Positions 31,161 through 40,703 of a stretch of DNA of 64,000 nucleotides are shown in pieces. The translations under genes and the position numbers were made by a program. The DNA comes from Zoogloea ramigera (GTDB taxonomy: Bacteria > Pseudomonadota > Gammaproteobacteria > Burkholderiales > Rhodocyclaceae): contig NZ_BJNV01000013.1 of NCBI RefSeq assembly GCF_006539865.1, positions 31,433 to 95,432 of the forward strand. The letters are read 5' to 3'. Position 1 is the first letter of the stretch. Every line of letters begins with the position of its first letter. Under the pieces are notes generated by a model. That model was not told the origin of the DNA, did no database searches, and saw only the letters and a list, made by a program, of their open reading frames with translations.

Positions 31161-32586
31161 GGGTACGCACCGGAACGAAGGTCTGGGTGTCGCCCCGCTG
31201 CACGAGCAGGGTCACGGCCTGGCTCGGCTCGAGGGCAGCCACCAGGCGGCCGAACTGATCCGCCGAGCGCAGGTCGGTGCGCACACCCCGGTTGATGATG
31301 GCCAGGATCGCGTCGCCGGCCTGGATCTCGGAGGCCCGCGCCGACGCACTGCGCAACGCCTCGACCACCACGCCACCCGAGGCAAGCCGGCCATCCCGCC
31401 GCTGCTGTTGGTTGGGGTCTGCCACCACGATACCGAGCTTGTTGGGCGCGACCTCCGGACGCGGCATCGGCAGCACCGGCTTCTTCGCCCTGTCATCGGG
31501 CAGTTCGGCCACCACGACCTGCATCTCCCGCTGGCCACCCTTGCGCCACACCTGGACGGGCACCCGGGCACCCGGCCGGGTGCTGCCGACAAAGCGCGGC
31601 AGATCACCGGAAATGCCCACCTGGCGGCCGTCGAAGCGCAGCACGATGTCGCCCTGCTCAAGCCCGGCCTTGTCGGCGGGGCCGCCCTTTTCGACGGCAC
31701 TGACCAGTGCGCCGACCGGCTTGTCGAGCCTGAAGCTATAGGCCAATTCGCGGGACACCTCCTGGATGACCACCCCGATCCGCCCCCGCTGCACCCGGCC
31801 ATGCGCCTTCAGCTGGCTCTGAACCTCCATCGCCACATCGATCGGAATGGCGAACGAGAGGCCCATGAAACCGCCCGTCTGGCTGTAGATCTGCGAATTG
31901 ATGCCGATCACCTCGCCCTTCAGGTTGAACAGTGGCCCGCCGGAGTTGCCCGGGTTGATCGCCACGTCGGTCTGGATGAAGGGAACGAAGTTTTCCTGGG
32001 GCAGCGAACGCCCCTTGGCGCTCACGATGCCGGCAGTGACGGAGTTCTCGAAGCCGAAGGGCGAACCGATGGCGAGCACCCAGTCACCCACCCGCAACTT
32101 CCCCGGGTCGCCCAGGCTGACCTTGGGCAGAGCGGTCGCCTCAATCTTGAGCAAGGCGACATCCGAACGCGGGTCGGCGCCCATCAGGCGGGCACGAAAC
32201 TCCCGCTTGTCGCTCAGCTTGACGACGATCTCGTCGGCCCCCTCCACCACGTGAGCGTTGGTCAGCACATAACCGTCGGACGACACGATGAAACCGGAAC
32301 CCAATGAGCGGTTGTCGGGGTCAAGCTTTGGCCCTCCGCCCGGTTGACGAGGCATGAAACGGCGGAAGAAATCGGACATCGGATCGTCTTCGTCAAGACG
32401 AGGCATGCCGGGACGCCCCTGGCGCACCGCCTGGGTGGTGCTGATATTCACCACCGCCGCACCTTGACGGTCGGCCAGCTCGGCAAAGTCCGGCAGCTCT
32501 CGCGCTGCAGACGCAGGCAACTGGGCTCCAGCCAGGACAAACAAAACCACGACCACAAAACGCGACAATCGACTCACCGCCCGCAC
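31150..32586 (-). CDS. Periplasmic serine protease DegQ/MucD (Do family)
   Basis: 478 residues. A signal peptide (to about residue 27) is followed by a trypsin-like domain with the triad His112 (TNAHVV), Asp142 (SDVALLKI) and Ser215 (GNSGGPL), and then two PDZ domains. Do-family proteases degrade misfolded envelope proteins. As last envelope gene of the rpoE-rseABC operon, it is probably a direct sigma-E regulon member, as mucD is in Pseudomonas. It overlaps rseC by 13 bases. Confidence 0.93.
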   Translation of the reverse strand: MRAVSRLSRFVVVVLFVLAGAQLPASAARELPDFAELADRQGAAVVNISTTQAVRQGRPGMPRLDEDDPMSDFFRRFMPRQPGGGPKLDPDNRSLGSGFIVSSDGYVLTNAHVVEGADEIVVKLSDKREFRARLMGADPRSDVALLKIEATALPKVSLGDPGKLRVGDWVLAIGSPFGFENSVTAGIVSAKGRSLPQENFVPFIQTDVAINPGNSGGPLFNLKGEVIGINSQIYSQTGGFMGLSFAIPIDVAMEVQSQLKAHGRVQRGRIGVVIQEVSRELAYSFRLDKPVGALVSAVEKGGPADKAGLEQGDIVLRFDGRQVGISGDLPRFVGSTRPGARVPVQVWRKGGQREMQVVVAELPDDRAKKPVLPMPRPEVAPNKLGIVVADPNQQQRRDGRLASGGVVVEALRSASARASEIQAGDAILAIINRGVRTDLRSADQFGRLVAALEPSQAVTLLVQRGDTQTFVPVRTLER

Positions 32587-33035
32587 TCCCCACCGGACGA
32601 GCCACCGCGTTCGAGCCGGACAGGCAGATCCTGGCTTCCCGCAGACCAGGGCAGACCGCTCGAGCGCACCAGCAGCACGGCCAGCCCGCCGCCAAGCAAC
32701 GCACCGGCTCCGGCAATCAGATCCACACTCTCCGCCGGCGCCAGCGCCGTCCCCAGCGCGGCACCCGCGAGCACACCGAGCACCGGGGCCGCGTAAGCAC
32801 GGAGGGCCGCCTTGAGGGGCAGGCCGTCTTCGATCACCACGCCGACCTGCTCACCGACCAAGGCACCGGCGTCATTCGCAACCCGCAAGACCTGCCTGGA
32901 AGCACCGAAGGGTTTCGCGATATTCACCCCGCCACAACCACCGGGTTCATTGCAGCGGCCACACCCCTGGGCCGCCGACACGTCCACCCAGGCGTACGCC
33001 CCCTCGAGCCGCCGCACGACGCCATTGACCTTCAT
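32574..33035 (-). CDS. rseC: SoxR-reducing system / sigma-E regulatory protein RseC
   Basis: 153 residues. An N-terminal cysteine-rich segment (GCGRCNEPGGCGG near 24-36) is followed by two membrane helices (AYAAPVLGVLAGAALGTAL and the SVDLIAGAGALLGGGLAVLLV region) and a short C-terminal tail. This layout is that of RseC/MucC. It shares its first base with the last base of rseB, so the two are tightly coupled. Confidence 0.9.
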   Translation of the reverse strand: MKVNGVVRRLEGAYAWVDVSAAQGCGRCNEPGGCGGVNIAKPFGASRQVLRVANDAGALVGEQVGVVIEDGLPLKAALRAYAAPVLGVLAGAALGTALAPAESVDLIAGAGALLGGGLAVLLVRSSGLPWSAGSQDLPVRLERGGSSGGECGR

Positions 33036-34003
33036 CAGCGCTTCCGCATCTCGACGCCGTCCGCGATCCGCACCAACGCCTGGGGCGGGACCTCGCCGAG
33101 CACGGTGACCAGCCTGTCACCGATTGCCCGCCGGAAGATATTGAACGCACCGGAAGCACTCATGCCACTCTGCACATGATTCTTTGCCGCGAGGGGCTCG
33201 ATGAACACCGAGATCGCCGCCAAGCCGTCGGAGAACACCACGTGATACGACTCGCCGTGCCCGGCACGGGACGGCCGCAGCACCGAAACCACCGGCCGGA
33301 ACCCTGGAATGGTGTGACGGAAAGCCCAGCCAGTGTCCTCCACCTTGACCTCGTTGCCACGGGCATTCACGACCTTCCAGTCGCTTCCGCGGGAGAAACG
33401 CGGCCGCACCTTCTCCTTGTCGAAGGGCGCACCGATGTTGACCTCGGTAAATGCGAACTGCTCGACGGTCTCGCCCTTGTCGCTCACGATGCGGGCGCGC
33501 AAAAGCAAGCCTGACGCGACGTCTGCCCAGAAATGGTGGCCGAAGCGCATGTCGTCCTTCGGCTCGAGGATGATCTGCTGGCTCTCCATTCCGGCGATCC
33601 TCACGACCTCGCCCTTGCGGATGCGGTAGTGCTCGCCGAGGGCCGCCGGCGACTGGGGCAGGCGCGCCGGAAAACTCCGACGCGCGGAGGATTGGTCGAT
33701 GATCAGCAGCTTCTGGTCAGGAAGAAAACACTGCACTTCCTCCTGATTGCGGACGACCTCCCGGGGGCTGCCGTCCAGCGCCTCCAGGCGTTCATGTTCG
33801 TCACCGTTGGCGTCGACGAAGTGCGCGATGCGCGACGTCTCGATGTTCTTGCCGCTCTGGTAGGTGAAGCTACCCGTATAGTTGAGCTTGTGGGCGGCAT
33901 TCGAGATCCTGCCCAGCCAACTTATCGGATCCCCCGGCACCTGAGCTGCAACAACGCTGCTCCAGCACAGGGCGGCGGTCAGGACGATCAGGAAACGCTT
34001 CAT
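33035..34003 (-). CDS. rseB: Sigma-E regulatory protein RseB/MucB
   Basis: 322 residues with a signal peptide (cleavage near VVAAQ, residue 21) and the MucB/RseB lipoprotein-sensor fold: NYTGSFTYQSGKNIETSRIAHF near 41-62, DGSPREVVRNQEEVQCFLPD near 77-96, and the C-terminal VLGEVPPQALVRIADGVE. It binds the periplasmic part of RseA and delays its cleavage. It overlaps rseA by four bases. Confidence 0.94.
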   Translation of the reverse strand: MKRFLIVLTAALCWSSVVAAQVPGDPISWLGRISNAAHKLNYTGSFTYQSGKNIETSRIAHFVDANGDEHERLEALDGSPREVVRNQEEVQCFLPDQKLLIIDQSSARRSFPARLPQSPAALGEHYRIRKGEVVRIAGMESQQIILEPKDDMRFGHHFWADVASGLLLRARIVSDKGETVEQFAFTEVNIGAPFDKEKVRPRFSRGSDWKVVNARGNEVKVEDTGWAFRHTIPGFRPVVSVLRPSRAGHGESYHVVFSDGLAAISVFIEPLAAKNHVQSGMSASGAFNIFRRAIGDRLVTVLGEVPPQALVRIADGVEMRKR

Positions 34004-34527
34004 CTTTCAGCGGCCACGCGGGTGTCCGAGACGGTACGCACATAATGGGCCACCCCGGGCATTCCTGCGGCAGGCGCCATAGCCTGATGCGCGAAGAGGT
34101 ATTCCCGGTCCGACGATTCGACTGACGCCCGCGACACGCGCTCTACTGGCGCCGCACTGGCAACGACAGCCGCCTTGGAGCTGGCCATGCGCTGTACCTC
34201 GCCACCCTGACCGTTGAGGGTCATCGCCACCCAACCCACCGCAGCAACCCCCATCACCGACGCGGCGATCGGCATCAGCTTGCGGGCCCAGCCGGCGCTC
34301 TCCCGCCTCACCGGTGCCAGCACCGTCACTTCATCCGAGAGGCTCGCCATCACCTTGCTGGTGAAATCCGTAGACAGAGGGGTGTCTTCCCGCAGCACGT
34401 CGCCGATCAGGCAATAACTTTCCCAGTCCCGACGCAGGCCTGCATCCCGCTTGATGGACTCGAACAATCGCGAGGAAGCCTCCTCGTCCAGCGCGTCATC
34501 CAGCAGGGCAGAGACTCTTTCTTTCAT
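34000..34527 (-). CDS. rseA: Anti-sigma-E factor RseA
   Basis: 175 residues. The N-terminal cytoplasmic anti-sigma domain (MKERVSALLDDALDEEASSRLFESI... LRRDWESYCLIGDVLR) is followed by one membrane helix (about 85-103) and a periplasmic tail. It holds RpoE inactive at the membrane until cleaved by DegS/RseP-type proteases. The ATG at 34527 was chosen over an upstream extension because it matches the family start. It lies 4 bases after rpoE. Confidence 0.93.
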   Translation of the reverse strand: MKERVSALLDDALDEEASSRLFESIKRDAGLRRDWESYCLIGDVLREDTPLSTDFTSKVMASLSDEVTVLAPVRRESAGWARKLMPIAASVMGVAAVGWVAMTLNGQGGEVQRMASSKAAVVASAAPVERVSRASVESSDREYLFAHQAMAPAAGMPGVAHYVRTVSDTRVAAER

Positions 34528-34531
34528 CTTG

Positions 34532-35131
34532 TTACCACCTCTTGTTCGGAGCCGTATCCAGCAACGGCTTGAGCTTCTCGGAAATGGCCTCGCGCGCACG
34601 GAAGATCCGCGAACGCACCGTCCCTATCGGGCAATCCATGATCGTGGCGATCTCCTCGTAACTCAAACCTTCGATTTCCCGCAGCACGATCGCCGTCTTG
34701 AGCTCCTCGGGCAAGGCCTCCATCGCCGTGTTCACCGTATCGCCGATCTGCCGCGTCATCATCAGACGCTCAGGCGTGTTGATGTCACGAAGCTGGTCGC
34801 CGTCCTCGAAGGTCTCAGCCTCTTCGGAGTCGAAATCGGTGGACGTCGGAGCACGCCGCCCTTGGGAAACCAGAAAATTTTTTGCCGTGTTGATCCCGAT
34901 CCGGTAGAGCCACGTATAAAAAGCGCTATCACCCCGAAACGACGGCAAGGCACGGTAGGCCTTGATGAAGGTCTCCTGGGCGATATCCTCCACCTCGGCG
35001 GGATCCCTGATCAATCTCGACAGCAGGCGAGCAAGCTTGCGCTGGTACTTCGCCACAAGCAGGCCAAAAGCCTGCTTGTCGCCGCGCTGGACACGCTCGA
35101 CCAGCTGCTGGTCAACTTCGCGATCACTCAT
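34532..35131 (-). CDS. rpoE: RNA polymerase sigma factor RpoE (AlgU)
   Basis: A 199-residue ECF sigma factor. Region 2 contains AFGLLVAKYQRKLARLLSRLI and EDIAQETFIKAYRALPSFRGDSAFYTWLYRIGINTAKN; region 4 contains ALPEELKTAIVLREIEGLSYEEIATIMDCPIGTVRSRIFRARE. The start MSDREVDQQLVERVQRGDK equals the AlgU/RpoE N-terminus. It heads the rpoE-rseA-rseB-rseC-degQ operon and probably autoregulates it (see 35226-35252). Confidence 0.96.
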   Translation of the reverse strand: MSDREVDQQLVERVQRGDKQAFGLLVAKYQRKLARLLSRLIRDPAEVEDIAQETFIKAYRALPSFRGDSAFYTWLYRIGINTAKNFLVSQGRRAPTSTDFDSEEAETFEDGDQLRDINTPERLMMTRQIGDTVNTAMEALPEELKTAIVLREIEGLSYEEIATIMDCPIGTVRSRIFRAREAISEKLKPLLDTAPNKRW

Positions 35132-35225
35132 GGTCGGGGGGCATCTACCTTCGTTGTCGTGACCTGAACGGTCACCGACCTCGCAGTATACCCGAGAGCC
35201 CGCAAATCCCTTCCGAAGTACATCC

Positions 35226-35252
35226 ATTGACCGGCCATCTGGCGCATAGTTC
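35226..35252 (-). promoter_or_regulatory. Candidate sigma-E promoter of the rpoE operon
   Basis: Read on the minus strand: GAACTA (35252-35247), 16-bp spacer, TCAAT (35230-35226), close to the sigma-E pattern GAACTT-N16-TCAAA/TCTGA. It is 95 bases before the rpoE ATG. A separate TATACT (35190-35185), with no good -35, could be a housekeeping -10. Confidence 0.45.
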
Positions 35253-35297
35253 AGTCAGCGGAAGGGTTTTGCCGATTTCGGCACGGTACGGCGCCCA

Positions 35298-35306
35298 TGC
35301 TATAGT
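35298..35306 (+). promoter_or_regulatory. Extended -10 promoter element of nadB
   Basis: TGCTATAGT matches the extended -10 pattern TGnTATAAT with one mismatch; the -35 region is poor. Transcription would start near 35313, which helps choose the nadB start codon. Confidence 0.5.
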
Positions 35307-35341
35307 CGGTGCCCCCATATCGACCCTGCGGAATTCCCGAA

Positions 35342-36919
35342 GTGATCGCTTACGATGTATTGATCCTGGGCAGTGGTCTTGCAGGCCAATCGCTCGCCCT
35401 GCGCCTTGCCGACAAGCTCAAAGTCGCCCTCGTCACCAAGCGCAGCCTTGAAGACAGCGCCAGCGCCTGGGCCCAGGGCGGCATCGCCTCCGTGCTCGAC
35501 CCGAGCGACAGCGCCGAGGCCCACATAGCAGACACCCACACGGCCGGTGCCGGCCTGTGCTCCGACAAGACCACCCGTTTTGTCGTCGAGAACGGCCCCC
35601 GGGCCATCCGCTGGCTCATCGACCACGGCGTCCCCTTCACGCCCGACGCGTCGTCCCCCGTCGGCTACCACCTCACCCGCGAGGGCGGGCACAGCGCCCG
35701 GCGCATCATCCACGCCGCCGACGCAACCGGTGCCGCCGTCCAGGCAACGCTCACCGAACAGGTCAGAGCCCATCCAAACATCGCGGTCTACGAGCAGCAC
35801 ATCGCCGTGGACCTCATCATCGGGCGAAAGATCGGCCACGCTGACGAAGGCTGCCTGGGCGCCTACATCCTCGATATCGCCAGCGACGAAGTGCGCACTT
35901 TCTCCGCTCGCCACACGGTGCTGGCCACCGGTGGCGCCGGCAAGGTCTATCTGTACACCACCAATCCCGACACCGCCACCGGCGACGGTGTCGCGATGGC
36001 CTGGCGGGCGGGCTGCCGGGTGGCGAACATGGAGTTCATCCAGTTCCACCCCACCTGCCTGTACCATCCCCAGGCCAAGTCCTTCCTGATCTCTGAAGCC
36101 GTCCGCGGCGAAGGCGGCCTGCTGCGACGCCCCGACGGCAGCCGCTTCATGCCCGAGCATGACGCCCGTGAGGAACTCGCTCCCCGCGACATCGTGGCCC
36201 GCGCCATCGACTTCGAGATGAAGAAGCACGGCCTCGACTGTGTCTTTCTCGACATCAGCCACAAACCGGCCGAGCTGCTGGAGTCGCACTTTCCAAACAT
36301 CCTGGCCCGCTGCCTCGAGCTCGGCATCGACATCACGCAGCAGCCGATTCCGGTTGTTCCGGCGGTGCATTTTTCCTGCGGCGGGATCGTCACCGACCTG
36401 AGAGCGCGGACAGACGTCGCCGGCCTCCATGCAATCGGCGAGACCGCCTGCACGGGCCTCCATGGCGCCAACCGTCTGGCCAGCAATTCGCTCCTCGAAT
36501 GCCTGGTGTTCGGCGAGGCCGCCGCGGCCGACATCCTCGCCAACCCGCGGGAACTGGCGGCATCTCTGCCCCAATGGGACGAAAGCCGCGTGACCGACGC
36601 CGACGAATCGATTGTGATCTCCCACAACTGGGAAGAGCTGCGCCGCTTCATGTGGGATTACGTGGGCATCGTCCGCACCAACAAACGCCTGCAGCGGGCG
36701 CAGCACCGGATCCGCCTGCTGGCTCGTGAAATCAACGAGTTCTACAGCAATTTCCGTGTCAGCAACGACCTGATCGAGCTGCGCAACCTCGTCGTGACAG
36801 CCGACCTGATAGTCCGCAGCGCCCTTCAGCGCAAGGAAAGCCGCGGCCTCCACTTCAGCCGGGACTACCCCCAGACCCTGCCCAAGGCCCGCGACACCGT
36901 CCTGCGCCCACGCCGCTGA
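35342..36919 (+). CDS. nadB: L-aspartate oxidase
   Basis: 525 residues. The FAD-binding N-terminus is [21 protein letters not shown], followed by [20 protein letters not shown] near 40 and the catalytic-region blocks [18 protein letters not shown] and [14 protein letters not shown]. It oxidises aspartate to iminosuccinate in NAD synthesis. I chose the GTG at 35342: it gives the family-length N-terminus, while a GTG at 35309 would lie upstream of the predicted transcription start. It is divergent from rpoE, as in E. coli. Confidence 0.94.
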   Translation: MIAYDVLILGSGLAGQSLALRLADKLKVALVTKRSLEDSASAWAQGGIASVLDPSDSAEAHIADTHTAGAGLCSDKTTRFVVENGPRAIRWLIDHGVPFTPDASSPVGYHLTREGGHSARRIIHAADATGAAVQATLTEQVRAHPNIAVYEQHIAVDLIIGRKIGHADEGCLGAYILDIASDEVRTFSARHTVLATGGAGKVYLYTTNPDTATGDGVAMAWRAGCRVANMEFIQFHPTCLYHPQAKSFLISEAVRGEGGLLRRPDGSRFMPEHDAREELAPRDIVARAIDFEMKKHGLDCVFLDISHKPAELLESHFPNILARCLELGIDITQQPIPVVPAVHFSCGGIVTDLRARTDVAGLHAIGETACTGLHGANRLASNSLLECLVFGEAAAADILANPRELAASLPQWDESRVTDADESIVISHNWEELRRFMWDYVGIVRTNKRLQRAQHRIRLLAREINEFYSNFRVSNDLIELRNLVVTADLIVRSALQRKESRGLHFSRDYPQTLPKARDTVLRPRR

Positions 36920-36931
36920 GCTGACAGCCGC

Positions 36932-37378
36932 TCAGCGGTCGACACCCCCTCCACCCGCCTCCACCGGAGCGGGCCGGAAACGCAGACGCGCCCAGACCTG
37001 CAGGCGCCGCCAATCCGGTGGCGCAAGCTGGTCGCTCACGACGAGCAGCACGCCCCTGCGTGGGCCTTGATGCTCGCGCCAAACCAGCCACAACACCCGT
37101 CCCAGCACCACCGACGCCGCGTCTGGCACGGCATCGACCTCAACGTCGCCGTCAGGCTGGAGCAGCATTCCGCCGTCGTCCTTCAAGCACAGCGCCATCG
37201 GCAAGCCACCACGGCCCGTGACGATGCTGCGAACCAGCGACCACGCCAGCACCGCAAGGACGACAGACCCCGCCAGGCCGAGCTCCAGGCCGAATACAAA
37301 CGAAGAAGCCGCCGCAAGATGCAAGGCCATCAGAACAATGACCCGCAGCCGCGACGGCTTTATTTCAACAACGATCAT
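36932..37378 (-). CDS. YgfX/CptA-like membrane protein
   Basis: 148 residues. Two adjacent hydrophobic helices near residues 12-50 (VIVLMALHLAAASSFVFG and GSVVLAVLAWSLV) are followed by a soluble domain with LVVSDQLAPPDWRRLQVWAR near 111-130. The topology and the RRLQVWLR-like end recall YgfX, found at this position (between nadB and fabF) in related genomes. In E. coli YgfX works with SdhE/YgfY, which is not seen here. It lies 27 bases downstream of fabF and could be co-transcribed. Confidence 0.55.
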   Translation of the reverse strand: MIVVEIKPSRLRVIVLMALHLAAASSFVFGLELGLAGSVVLAVLAWSLVRSIVTGRGGLPMALCLKDDGGMLLQPDGDVEVDAVPDAASVVLGRVLWLVWREHQGPRRGVLLVVSDQLAPPDWRRLQVWARLRFRPAPVEAGGGGVDR

Positions 37379-37405
37379 TGCACGGGCTCCCGTGCCCCGA
37401 ACGCG

Positions 37406-38641
37406 TCAGAACTTCTTGAACACCAGCGTGCCGTTGGTACCGCCAAACCCGAAGTTGTTCTTCATGGCAAAGTCGATCTTCATCGGACGAGCGACGTTGG
37501 CGCAGTAATCCAGATCACACTCGGGATCCTGCTCGAAAATGTTGATGGTCGGCGGCGACACCTGATGATGGACTGCCAGCACCGTAAACACCGACTCCAA
37601 ACCGCCAGCACCACCGAGCAGATGACCGGTCATCGACTTGGTGGAGTTCACCACCAGCGACTTCGCGACATCGACGCCGAATGCAAGCTTGATCGCCTCG
37701 GTCTCGTTCTTGTCCCCTAGCGGGGTCGAGGTGCCGTGGGCATTGAGGTAATGCACCTGGTCCGGATTGATGCCGGCGCTCTGCATGGCCGCAACCATGC
37801 TGCGACGCGGCCCGTCGGTGTCCGGGGCGGTCATGTGGTACGCGTCACCACTCATGCCAAAACCGGAAAGCTCGGCGTATATCCGGGCCCCCCGCTTGAC
37901 CGCGTGTTCGTACTCTTCGAGGACCAGCACGCCAGCCCCCTCACCGAGGACGAAACCGTCACGCCCCTTGTCCCACGGCCGGCTGGCCGTTGCCGGGTCG
38001 TCGTTGCGGGTGGACAGGGCCTTGGCCGAAGCAAAGCCGCCCACCGCCAACGGCGTAACCGAAGATTCACTCCCACCGCAAACCATAACGTCCGCATCGC
38101 CGTATTCGATCATGCGGGCGCTCATGCCGATCGCGTGAAGACCCGTGGTACAGGCCGTCACCACCGCGATGTTCGGCCCCTTGAGGCCGAGCATGATCGA
38201 CAGGTTTCCGGAGATCATGTTGATGATCGTGCCGGGAATGAAGAACGGGGAAATCTTGCGGGCACCACCGGCGAGGAAATCGTCGTGGGTGTCCTCGATC
38301 ATCGGCAGGCCGCCGATGCCCGAACCGATATTGACACCGATCCGGTGGGCATTGGCCTCATTGACTTCGAGGCCGGAATCACGGAACGCCTGAACACCCG
38401 CAGCAAGGCCGTAATGGATGAACTTATCCATACGACGCGCCTCTTTCGGGGAAAGATAGGCCCCGACATCGAAATTCCTCACTTCGCCGGCGATCTTCAC
38501 CGGAAAGGACGACGTATCGAAGCGGGTTATCTCGCCGATCCCGGAACGGCCATTGGTAATGGCATCCCAGGCTTCGGCCACGGTATTGCCGACCGGCGAA
38601 ATAGCGCCAAGGCCGGTTACGACGACTCTGCGACGGGTCAA
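37406..38641 (-). CDS. fabF: 3-oxoacyl-[ACP] synthase II
   Basis: 411 residues, typical KAS II. The catalytic triad is Cys164 (TACTTGLHA), His299 (NAHGTSTPLGD) and His337 (SMTGHLLGGAGG). It elongates acyl-ACP with malonyl-ACP and sets the temperature response of unsaturated acids. It is the last biosynthetic gene of the fab cluster, 18 bases after acpP. Confidence 0.96.
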   Translation of the reverse strand: MTRRRVVVTGLGAISPVGNTVAEAWDAITNGRSGIGEITRFDTSSFPVKIAGEVRNFDVGAYLSPKEARRMDKFIHYGLAAGVQAFRDSGLEVNEANAHRIGVNIGSGIGGLPMIEDTHDDFLAGGARKISPFFIPGTIINMISGNLSIMLGLKGPNIAVVTACTTGLHAIGMSARMIEYGDADVMVCGGSESSVTPLAVGGFASAKALSTRNDDPATASRPWDKGRDGFVLGEGAGVLVLEEYEHAVKRGARIYAELSGFGMSGDAYHMTAPDTDGPRRSMVAAMQSAGINPDQVHYLNAHGTSTPLGDKNETEAIKLAFGVDVAKSLVVNSTKSMTGHLLGGAGGLESVFTVLAVHHQVSPPTINIFEQDPECDLDYCANVARPMKIDFAMKNNFGFGGTNGTLVFKKF

Positions 38642-38659
38642 GGCAGGGCTCCGGGAGTC

Positions 38660-38899
38660 TTACTTCTTGAGGTGAGCGGTGACGTAGTCGATCGCTTGCT
38701 GAACGCTGGTGATCTTCTCGGCCTCTTCATCGGGGATTTCGCACTCGAACTCTTCTTCGAGGGCCATCACCAGTTCGACGGTGTCGAGGGAGTCGGCGCC
38801 CAGGTCATCCACGAAGGACGACTCGTTCTTGATTTCGGCTTCGTTGACACCGAGTTGTTCGGCAACGATTTTCTTGACGCGCTGTTCGATATTTTCCAT
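38660..38899 (-). CDS. acpP: Acyl carrier protein
   Basis: A 79-residue acidic protein. The phosphopantetheine site is Ser37 in [18 protein letters not shown]. The ATG at 38899 has a strong AAGGAG upstream, consistent with very high expression; the extra in-frame codons before it are not AcpP-like. It carries all intermediates handled by the neighbouring Fab enzymes and is activated by AcpS. Confidence 0.97.
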   Translation of the reverse strand: MENIEQRVKKIVAEQLGVNEAEIKNESSFVDDLGADSLDTVELVMALEEEFECEIPDEEAEKITSVQQAIDYVTAHLKK

Positions 38900-38986
38900 G
38901 TAGCAACTCCTTCGCTGATTGAGCGGGGTGAATTCAAAACCCCCGCATTCTACCAAAAACGCGCACCCTCGCCAGTAGGACGAGAT

Positions 38987-39736
38987 TTACGCCATGTACA
39001 TGCCGCCATTGACATGCAGGGTCGCACCTGTCACGTAGGCGGCCGCGGGGGTGGCGAGGAAGCCCACTACCGCTGCGATCTCTTCCGGCTTGCCGAGACG
39101 GCCGAGCGCGATCTTGCCCTGCAGCGCCTCACGCTGCGCATCAGGCAGTTCCTTGGTCATGTCCGTGTCGATGAAACCCGGCGCAACGCAATTGACCGTG
39201 ATGTTACGGCTGCCGAGCTCCTGGGCCAGCGCCCGGCTCATGCCGGCCACACCGGCCTTGGCCGCCGCATAGTTGGCCTGCCCGGGGTTGCCGGAGCTCC
39301 CCACCACGGAGGTGATGTTGATGATGCGACCGGTACGCGCCTTCATCATGCCGCGCATCACCAGCTTCGACATGCGGAACACTGACTTGAGGTTGGTATC
39401 CAGGACGGCATCCCACTCGGCGTCCTTCATCCGCATCGCGAGATTATCGCGGGTGATGCCTGCATTATTGACGAGGATCGTTACAACACCGAGACTTTTC
39501 TCGATATCGCAGAGAGCCGCCTCGCAGGCCACCGCATTGGTGACGTCGAGAGCCAGACCCCGCCCCGCAATGCCCGCCGCCTCGAGGCCGGCCTGGATGT
39601 CGGCAGCACCGCCCTCAGATGTTGCGGTACCCACCACGGTGGCACCGAGGCGCCCCAACTCGAGGGCGATGGCCCGCCCGATACCCCGGGACGCACCGGT
39701 GACCAGCGCCACTTGCCCCTGCAGAACCTGGCTCAT
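38987..39736 (-). CDS. fabG: 3-oxoacyl-[ACP] reductase
   Basis: A 249-residue short-chain dehydrogenase. The NADP site is TGASRGIGRAIA near 13-24, NNAG is at 90-93, and the catalytic residues are Ser143, Tyr156 and Lys160 (YAAAK). It reduces beta-ketoacyl-ACP. Its start overlaps the fabD stop by 4 bases. Confidence 0.96.
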   Translation of the reverse strand: MSQVLQGQVALVTGASRGIGRAIALELGRLGATVVGTATSEGGAADIQAGLEAAGIAGRGLALDVTNAVACEAALCDIEKSLGVVTILVNNAGITRDNLAMRMKDAEWDAVLDTNLKSVFRMSKLVMRGMMKARTGRIINITSVVGSSGNPGQANYAAAKAGVAGMSRALAQELGSRNITVNCVAPGFIDTDMTKELPDAQREALQGKIALGRLGKPEEIAAVVGFLATPAAAYVTGATLHVNGGMYMA

Positions 39737-40668
39737 GCCGCCCCCGTCGTCTTCAGAACTTCATCGAGGCTCGCCGCGTCGGCGATCGCCGCCCCCTGCA
39801 GGCTGCCTTCGATACGCTTGGTCATGCCAGCCAGCACCTTGCCCGGGCCACACTCGAACACGTGAGTCGCACCACCGCGGGCGATTTCCTGCACCGTCTC
39901 GATCCAGCGGACCGGCGAATAAGCCTGGCGCACGAGGGCATCCTTGATGCGCACCGGGTCGGTCTCGACCGCCACGTCCACATTGTTGAGCACCGGTATC
40001 GCCGGCACACGCACTTCGATGTCGGCCAGACGCTGCTGCAGACGCTCGGCAGCCGGCTTCATCAGCGCGCAATGGAAGGGAGCGCTCACTGGCAGCAGCA
40101 CCGCACGCTTTGCGCCACGCGCCTTGGCCGCAGCCATCGCGCGCTCGACCGCAGCGCGGGCACCGGCGATGACGATCTGGCCGGGAGAGTTCAGGTTGGC
40201 CGCCGAGACGACCTCGCCCTGGGCGGCTTCGGCGCAGGCGTCGACGGCAGCCGCCTCGTCGAGGCCGAGCAGCGCCGCCATCGCCCCTTCACCCTGGGGC
40301 ACGGCCTCCTGCATGGCCTGGGCGCGCAGGCGAACCAGCTTGACGGCCTCCTGAAAGTCCAGCGCACCGGCAACCACCAGCGCCGAATACTCGCCGAGGC
40401 TGTGGCCTGCGACGAGGGACGGCAGCGCACCACCGCGGGCGATCCACTCGCGATAGATGGCAACCCCGGCGGTCAGCATCAGCGGCTGGGTATTCACCGT
40501 CTGGGCCAGCACTTCGGCAGGGCCGTCGGCAACCATCTGCCAGAGATCCTCACCGAGGGCCTCGGAGGCCTCGGCAAAGGCCTGGCGGATCACCATCGAC
40601 TCACCATAAGCAGCCATCATGCCGACGGACTGGGAGCCCTGCCCCGGAAACACAAAAGCGAAATTCAT
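39733..40668 (-). CDS. fabD: Malonyl-CoA:ACP transacylase
   Basis: 311 residues. FAFVFPGQGSQSVGM opens the protein and the nucleophile is Ser90 in GHSLGEYSAL, with QVFECGPGKVL-type C-terminal features. It loads malonyl groups on AcpP. The ATG at 40668 was preferred to a GTG six bases upstream. It is followed immediately by fabG. Confidence 0.95.
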   Translation of the reverse strand: MNFAFVFPGQGSQSVGMMAAYGESMVIRQAFAEASEALGEDLWQMVADGPAEVLAQTVNTQPLMLTAGVAIYREWIARGGALPSLVAGHSLGEYSALVVAGALDFQEAVKLVRLRAQAMQEAVPQGEGAMAALLGLDEAAAVDACAEAAQGEVVSAANLNSPGQIVIAGARAAVERAMAAAKARGAKRAVLLPVSAPFHCALMKPAAERLQQRLADIEVRVPAIPVLNNVDVAVETDPVRIKDALVRQAYSPVRWIETVQEIARGGATHVFECGPGKVLAGMTKRIEGSLQGAAIADAASLDEVLKTTGAA

Positions 40669-40703
40669 CGTCACCTACCCTTAAATGGCCATGACTGGAT
40701 TGA

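Noticed and set aside
35309..35341. Upstream GTG start for nadB adding 11 residues
   Set aside because: It lies before the transcription start implied by the extended -10 at 35298-35306, and the added residues do not match the family.
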